A DNA stretch of 9,743 nucleotides from positions 1-9,743 of the forward strand of contig VBAE01000098.1 of assembly GCA_005882415.1 (NCBI GenBank), read 5' to 3'. Each line of letters opens with the position of its first letter. The first letter of the stretch is position 1. The position numbers and the translations under genes are program-made. The notes under the pieces are model-generated. The model was not told the origin of the DNA. It worked only from the letters and a program-made list of their open reading frames with translations, and did no database searches. Source of the DNA: Alphaproteobacteria bacterium. Its GTDB lineage: Bacteria > Pseudomonadota > Alphaproteobacteria > Sphingomonadales > Sphingomonadaceae. Shown here in pieces: positions 5,551 to 9,743 of the stretch.

Positions 5551-5566
5551 CCGCGCTAGTGCGCGG
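5551..5566 (+). promoter_or_regulatory. GC-rich leader hairpin before the dehydrogenase gene
   Basis: CCGCGC-TAGT-GCGCGG is a perfect six-pair all-G/C stem with a four-base loop, 12 bases before the GGAG ribosome binding site (5579-5582). There is no T-run, so it is more likely a leader structure than a terminator. Confidence 0.4.
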
Positions 5567-5588
5567 GGACATTCTCACGGAGACGAAT

Positions 5589-6719
5589 ATGCGACGCCTC
5601 GCCCTCACCCTGCTGCTCCTCACCGCGTGCAATAGCGGCGGGGCGGAGGTAGCCAGCAACAGCGAAGCGCCGGCCGGCGGCGGGCGTCCGTTCCAGGTCC
5701 AGGCGCTCGGCACCTTCGACGAGCCCTGGGCGATGACCTTCCTACCCGGGACCCGCCAGGCGCTGATTACCGAGAAGCCCGGCCGGCTGCTGCTGTGGAG
5801 CGAGGGCGCGCAGCCGATCGTCGTGCAGGGCGTGCCCCCGGTCGACTATGGCGGCCAGCTCGGGCTCGGCGACATCGTCCTCCACCCCGGCTTCCAGCGC
5901 AACCGCCTCGTCTATCTGAGCTGGTCCGAGCCCGGCCCGAACGACACGCGCGGCCCTGTCGTCGGTCGCGCGCGGTTGGTAGTCGAGGGCAGGAGCGCGC
6001 ATCTCGCCGGCCTACAGGTCGTCTGGCGGGCGCAGAAGGTGGACGGGCGCTACCACCACAGCCACCGAATCGCTTTCTCCCCGGACGGGCATTTGTTCAT
6101 CACCAGCGGCGAGCGGATGAAGTTCACCCCCGCCCAGGATCTCGGCACCGATCTCGGCAAGGTCATCCGCCTGAACGACGACGGATCGGTGCCGAAGGAC
6201 AATCCCTTCGCGTCGCGCGGCGGGGTCGGCGCGACGATCTGGTCCTACGGCCACCGCAACCTCCTCGGCCTCGCCTTCGACGGTGAGGGGCGGCTGTGGG
6301 AGAATGAGATGGGGCCCAAGGGCGGCGACGAGGTGAACCTCATCGAGCGCGGCCGCAATTACGGCTGGCCGGTCGTCTCCAACGGCGACAATTACGATGG
6401 CTCGCCCATCCCGGACCATCCGACCCGCCCCGAATTCGTCCAGCCCAAGGTGTGGTGGAACCCGTCCATCTCGCCGTCGAGCATGATCGTCTACTCAGGA
6501 TCGATGTTCCCCGCGTGGCGGGGCAGCGCCTTCATCGGCGCCCTCTCCGGCAAGGCCCTGATCCGCGTGGCCCTGAACGGCACCGAAGCCCGCAAGGCCG
6601 ACCAATGGGACATGGGCCAACGCATTCGCGAAGTCGAACAAGGCCCCGACGGCGCGATCTACCTCCTCGAAGACGGCAAGAACGCCCGCCTGCTGAGGCT
6701 TACGCCGGCGGGGAGATAG
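5589..6719 (+). CDS. PQQ-dependent aldose/glucose dehydrogenase family lipoprotein
   Basis: A 376-residue protein of the soluble PQQ-dependent sugar dehydrogenase family (GSDH, the family of Acinetobacter sGDH and E. coli YliI), six-bladed beta-propellers that oxidise aldoses at C1 in the periplasm. Family stretches are YGGQLGLGDIVLHPGF (87-102), YHHSHRIAFSPDGHLFITSG (155-174), LGTDLGKVIRLNDDGS (185-200), WSYGHRNLLGLAF (218-230) and MGPKGGDEVN (241-250). The N-terminus is a short hydrophobic signal with lipobox LTAC, placing the lipidated Cys at 14, so the enzyme is likely membrane-anchored. The ATG at 5589 has GGAG six bases upstream; an upstream in-frame TTG would bury the signal peptide. 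Substrate and PQQ use are inferred from the family, and no PQQ synthesis gene is in the window. It runs towards the next gene and ends 15 bases from its 3' end. Confidence 0.93.
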   Translation: MRRLALTLLLLTACNSGGAEVASNSEAPAGGGRPFQVQALGTFDEPWAMTFLPGTRQALITEKPGRLLLWSEGAQPIVVQGVPPVDYGGQLGLGDIVLHPGFQRNRLVYLSWSEPGPNDTRGPVVGRARLVVEGRSAHLAGLQVVWRAQKVDGRYHHSHRIAFSPDGHLFITSGERMKFTPAQDLGTDLGKVIRLNDDGSVPKDNPFASRGGVGATIWSYGHRNLLGLAFDGEGRLWENEMGPKGGDEVNLIERGRNYGWPVVSNGDNYDGSPIPDHPTRPEFVQPKVWWNPSISPSSMIVYSGSMFPAWRGSAFIGALSGKALIRVALNGTEARKADQWDMGQRIREVEQGPDGAIYLLEDGKNARLLRLTPAGR

Positions 6720-6734
6720 ACCGCTTGACGCGGA

Positions 6735-8972
6735 TCAGTCGAAGCGCGACTTCGCATATTCGGTGATGGTCGCTCCTTGGAGTTCTGCAGTGGAATTACC
6801 GGCGCGGACGAAGAAACGCTGTACCTGACCGTCCTTGACGAAGGCGGGCTTCGGACCTTTCTCACAGCGGACAAGGAGCACCCTGCCACCCTCCCCGTCT
6901 TCGAATTCGGGATGGATGTAGGGAAGGAACAGCGGGCCGAGGCGATCCCTGATCAGGCTGACGAGGTGTAGCGACATCTTGTCTTCGCTGGCGAAGCCGT
7001 CGGCGGCGATGCCGACCACATTGCCATCGTCGGACACGCCGATAAGCAGCGTCCCGCCTCCCGCATTGAGGAATCCAGCGATCGTCTTGAGCGCCGAGAG
7101 CTGGATTTTCTCGTCAGCCTGACCGGTATGAAGATTGGTGCGCAACGTCGACTTGAACTCGATCCCGACGGTTTCCCCGCTGGAGATGAGCTCGGCCACG
7201 CTCGGCTGCGCCGCCGCGCTCGGCGGTTCGCCGTCGCAAAGCACCTCCCAGGCGGAACGCACCACCTTCGCAATCCGCGATCGCCGGGCCTTGAGGAACT
7301 CGTCGTAATTCAGATTCCACCATTCGGCGGGTAGCCCATGCCAGAAGCGCATCTTGTCGCGCTCCTCGGAAGACATGCTCGCCTCCAGCTGCGGCACATA
7401 TTGCGCGGGCGGCTGCGCGCCGATGGCGATGTTCTCCGGCCATTCGACCGGGGCGAAATTGGCAATCTGATTGATCTGCTTCTGGTCGTCGATGCCGAGA
7501 CTGAGCAGATAGGCCCTGGGGAAAAGGTGGTGCTGCTCAAACGCCGCCTTGGAGCCTTGGACGGCGGGATCGGCCATCTCCGCGACCCTCATCGGGCCGT
7601 ACAGCGTACGAGCGCCCAGCTTGATCAAGGCAGCCTGATAAGCGAAGCGGGATGGGCTGATGAAGCCTGACGTCGCAAGCTGCTCCGGCAGCCGGATGTT
7701 CCAATAATCCTCGGTGAGAACGCTGCCGCTGATGGCGCGCAGCCTGGCGACATAATCGTCCGCGTCCGCCGCGTTGCGCAGCAGGTTGAGGTCTGCATCG
7801 AAGCGCGTCTCGCTCGAGTTGGTGTAGCGCCCGGTGAGTGCCGCCATGAAGAAGAATTCCGCGATCGCCTGACGCATGGCCTGCTTGGACGCGCCGAGAT
7901 CGCAAATCCCGATAAGGTAGAGCGCATAAGCGTAAACGATCGCCGTTTCGGAGCTGATCATCTTACCGGACCGGTAGCCGGCCAGCGTCAAAGCGCCGAG
8001 GAAGTGGTGCCAGTTAGCGAGATTCAGAACTCGTGCCTGCGCAGCCTTGAGGCGCGCAAACTGCTCTTCCCGCTTCGTCGGATCGTCGAGGCCGGTCACC
8101 GCGTCCTTGCCCCTGAGCAGCCGGTAGACATTCTCCAGCTTGGCGCGCTTGAGACCCACCGCGACCGCGGCACGAAGCAGTTGATCAGGCGAGGGGCGGA
8201 TGAAGTGATTGTAGGGGGACTGTGCTCCTTCCCCTGGCTTAGCGGCATTCCGGGCAAAGGATTCGAGTTCGCTGCGGCCCTCGTCCCAGAAAACGGACAT
8301 CAGGGTCAGGATGAAGTCGCTTTGGTTGAGCTTTTTGCCCTGACCGTTCACCCGCACGAAGATGTCCGCGACGATCTCCGCGGTGGCCGTGGAATTGATC
8401 GTGAGGGCATTGAAACTATAGGTCGAGAGGGCTGACAATTTACCGATTGAGGTTTGGATCCTCGCCGTCTCCTCCGGCGCAAGCTCCCTGACGGAGCCCA
8501 GCTTAGCCAGAAAATCCATCGCAAAGGCGACAGCGTTGACGGGGGGCTTCCAGAGCTCCGCCACGTCCGCGATGAACGCTTTATCCTTTGCAGTCGCGGC
8601 ATTGGCCACTTCGAACCGCTCGGCGAGCGGATCGAAGGCGATCCTGATAACCTCCCGTTTGAAGTCTGCGCGGATCACTTCTGTCCCCGTCATTACCGCG
8701 AAGAGTGAGGTCAGGCGCTGCTGCCCGTCGACGATCGCCAAGGAGGGCGTGACCTGCTTGGAATCGGTGCCGATGCTTCTGAGGCCGGCGGCGCCAGTCT
8801 CCCATAAGAGTAAAAAGCCGACTGGATAGCCCTTGTACAGAGAGTCGAAAAGATCACGAACATTGGCCTTTGGCCATACAAACGGGCGCTGAAGTTCCGG
8901 AAGACCGATCTTGCCTAAAGAAATATCTGTGACGAGCGAACTGAGTGGCCAAGCCGTCGTTGTATAAAGCAT
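6735..8972 (-). CDS. DUF262 - HNH - Schlafen/AlbA_2 fusion, probable defence nuclease
   Basis: A 745-residue protein in three parts. The N-terminal DUF262 (GmrS/ParB-like) domain has LQRPFVW (27-33), DGQQRLTSL (82-90) and FVRVNGQGKKLNQSDF (205-220); DGQQR is the nucleotide-hydrolysis motif of GmrSD, BrxU and SspE proteins. A helical middle leads to an HNH/DUF1524-like region with EQHHLFPRAY (479-488) and downstream Asn residues (501, 505, 514). A typical closing WWNLNYDEFLKARR segment follows (551-564). Residues about 590-745 form an extra AlbA_2 (Schlafen) domain with ETVGIEFKS (600-608), FLNAGGGTLLIGVSDDG (634-650) and a C-terminal FFVRAGNST strand. DUF262-HNH proteins often act as anti-phage, modification-dependent nucleases; Schlafen domains can be RNases. 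No methylase or partner gene adjoins it. The 5' part has lower G+C than the flanking core genes, hinting at acquisition. The ATG has only a distant GAGG. Confidence 0.9.
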   Translation of the reverse strand: MLYTTTAWPLSSLVTDISLGKIGLPELQRPFVWPKANVRDLFDSLYKGYPVGFLLLWETGAAGLRSIGTDSKQVTPSLAIVDGQQRLTSLFAVMTGTEVIRADFKREVIRIAFDPLAERFEVANAATAKDKAFIADVAELWKPPVNAVAFAMDFLAKLGSVRELAPEETARIQTSIGKLSALSTYSFNALTINSTATAEIVADIFVRVNGQGKKLNQSDFILTLMSVFWDEGRSELESFARNAAKPGEGAQSPYNHFIRPSPDQLLRAAVAVGLKRAKLENVYRLLRGKDAVTGLDDPTKREEQFARLKAAQARVLNLANWHHFLGALTLAGYRSGKMISSETAIVYAYALYLIGICDLGASKQAMRQAIAEFFFMAALTGRYTNSSETRFDADLNLLRNAADADDYVARLRAISGSVLTEDYWNIRLPEQLATSGFISPSRFAYQAALIKLGARTLYGPMRVAEMADPAVQGSKAAFEQHHLFPRAYLLSLGIDDQKQINQIANFAPVEWPENIAIGAQPPAQYVPQLEASMSSEERDKMRFWHGLPAEWWNLNYDEFLKARRSRIAKVVRSAWEVLCDGEPPSAAAQPSVAELISSGETVGIEFKSTLRTNLHTGQADEKIQLSALKTIAGFLNAGGGTLLIGVSDDGNVVGIAADGFASEDKMSLHLVSLIRDRLGPLFLPYIHPEFEDGEGGRVLLVRCEKGPKPAFVKDGQVQRFFVRAGNSTAELQGATITEYAKSRFD

Positions 8973-8990
8973 GTTTTGGAAAGCCTCGAA

Positions 8991-9016
8991 TTGCCGTGAC
9001 GACTTGTCACCGGCAA
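8991..9016. repeat. Inverted repeat upstream of the defence-like gene
   Basis: TTGCCGTGAC (8991-9000), a five-base centre, then GTCACCGGCAA (9006-9016): two ten-base arms that match perfectly apart from one extra C in the right arm. It lies 19-44 bases before the DUF262 gene start and would overlap the -10 area of its candidate promoter. It could be an operator or an mRNA hairpin. There is no T-run for a trmB terminator. Confidence 0.5.
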
Positions 9017-9031
9017 ACAGGCCAAGGTCAA
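9003..9031 (-). promoter_or_regulatory. Weak candidate promoter of the DUF262 gene
   Basis: On the minus strand TTGACC (9026-9031), 17 bases, then GACAAG (9003-9008). The -35 is good and the -10 is poor (three of six). Its two boxes sit inside the two inverted repeats, as expected if those are operators. Confidence 0.3.
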
Positions 9032-9041
9032 GCCGACCTTG
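9023..9041. repeat. Second inverted repeat upstream of the defence-like gene
   Basis: CAAGGTC-AAGCC-GACCTTG: perfect seven-base arms with a five-base centre. Its centre is 29 bases from that of the inverted repeat at 8991-9016, and both have a five-base gap. It covers the -35 box of the weak candidate promoter. Confidence 0.5.
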
Positions 9042-9067
9042 CTACACCGACAGCCTATCCAATCCTG

Positions 9068-9743
9068 TCAGTCTGCAATGACCCGCCGGTACCGGAAGTA
9101 CCAGACTTCGTGGCCTTTGCGCCGGGCCTTCGCCTCGTATCGCGTTTCGGGCCAGCCGCCGGGGCGGGTCAGGAAGTCTTTCGCGCTTTCGGCGAGCCAT
9201 TCGAAGTCGGTGCGCTGGTTCATGATCATCATCGACCAGCGGCAATAGGTCGGGTCGTCGGTGCCGAGGCGGAATTCGCCGCCGGGCTTGAGCTTGGCGG
9301 CGATGAGGTCGAGCGGGCCGTGGTTGAGCATCCGCCGCTTGGCATGGCGGGCCTTGGGCCAGGGGTCCGGGTGGAGCAGGTAGACCATCGTGAGGGCCCC
9401 GTCCGGCACCCGCTCGAGCACGTCGAGGGCGTCGCCCATGTGGAGGCGGACGTTGGCGAGGTGGCCGTCGCGGACGTGGCCGAGCGCGCCGACGACGCCG
9501 TTGAGGAAAGGCTCGGCGCCGATGAAGCCGTGGTCGGGGAGCAGGTCGGCGCGGTAGGCGAGATGCTCGCCCGAGCCGAAGCCGATCTCGAAGTGGAGCG
9601 GGCGGTCGTGGCCGAACAGGCGCTCGGCCGTCACAGGGCCCTCCTCGGGCACCGAGATGGCGGGGAGCAGCCGCTCGAGCAAAGCCGCCTGGCCTTCGCG
9701 GAGCTTGTGGCCGGAGCGGCGGCCGTAGAGGCGGCGGATGGTG
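9068..9743 (-). CDS. trmB: tRNA (guanine-N7)-methyltransferase TrmB, 5' end missing
   Basis: TrmB uses S-adenosylmethionine to make m7G46 in the variable loop of many tRNAs. The frame is open to the right window edge; 224 residues are visible, starting at TIRRLYGRRSGHKLREGQ, which is close to the usual N-terminus, so only a few residues are missing. Motifs seen are the SAM-binding EIGFGSGEHL, then GAEPFLNGV, GDALDVLE, the catalytic-face HPDPWPKARHAKRR, and GTDDPTY. The ending TRYEAKARRKGHEVWYFRYRR corresponds to the substrate-binding T-x-[FY]-E-x-[RK] motif. A TTG at 9682 is an internal codon and not the start, because upstream in-frame residues are clearly family sequence. In many alphaproteobacteria trmB lies next to metK and near rimP. 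Here rimP is on the same strand but about 6 kb away. No intrinsic terminator follows it. Confidence 0.96.
   Translation of the reverse strand, partial: TIRRLYGRRSGHKLREGQAALLERLLPAISVPEEGPVTAERLFGHDRPLHFEIGFGSGEHLAYRADLLPDHGFIGAEPFLNGVVGALGHVRDGHLANVRLHMGDALDVLERVPDGALTMVYLLHPDPWPKARHAKRRMLNHGPLDLIAAKLKPGGEFRLGTDDPTYCRWSMMIMNQRTDFEWLAESAKDFLTRPGGWPETRYEAKARRKGHEVWYFRYRRVIAD

Noticed and set aside
6720..6734. Bidirectional terminator between the convergent dehydrogenase and DUF262 genes
   Set aside because: Only 15 bases separate the stops, and I see no stem with flanking T or A runs.
8991..9041. Inverted repeats as a trmB terminator
   Set aside because: Neither stem is followed by a T-run on the minus strand; their place over the DUF262 promoter area fits operators better.

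Overview
This window looks like chromosomal DNA of a G+C-rich alphaproteobacterium, most likely a sphingomonad. The evidence is the rimP-nusA-DUF448 order on one strand, the fusion of the DUF448 protein to an L7Ae-like C-terminal half, the NusA with an extended C-terminal double helix-hairpin-helix region, and a TrmB of alphaproteobacterial type. The genus call is inference from protein style; no 16S rRNA or other direct marker is present.

Layout from left to right. (1) Minus strand, 1-2916: core translation and transcription genes read right to left, rimP -> nusA -> DUF448/L7Ae-like protein (runs off the left edge, presumably towards infB). rimP has its own candidate sigma70 promoter at 2986-3014. 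(2) Minus strand, 3047-4818: a five-gene, closely packed R-body (reb) type operon. Its first two genes are tandem RebB paralogues, followed by two divergent RebB-like proteins and a small Lys/Ala-rich protein with four 11-residue repeats. (3) 4819-5154: a gene-free divergent control region with several dyads, a terminator-like hairpin pointing towards reb, and a GGAAAC-N16-CGTT motif pointing the other way. (4) Plus strand, 5155-6719: a stand-alone receiver-like protein that has lost its phosphoacceptor aspartate, then a predicted lipoprotein of the PQQ-dependent soluble aldose/glucose dehydrogenase family. Both are preceded by the same GGAAAC-N16-YGTT motif and then a hairpin. (5) Minus strand, 6735-8972: a 745-residue fusion of a DUF262 (GmrSD-like) domain, an HNH-type nuclease region and a C-terminal Schlafen/AlbA_2 domain, probably a stand-alone antiviral defence nuclease, with two inverted repeats over its promoter area. 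(6) Minus strand, 9068-9743: trmB (5' end beyond the right edge).

TrmB and rimP are core genes on the same strand that are commonly close neighbours in alphaproteobacteria. Here about 6 kb of accessory genes (reb operon, degenerate receiver, sugar dehydrogenase, defence-like nuclease) lies between them, so the window reads as an accessory cassette in a core-gene boundary. The two most interesting systems are the reb operon with its divergent pseudo-receiver and the DUF262-HNH-AlbA_2 fusion.
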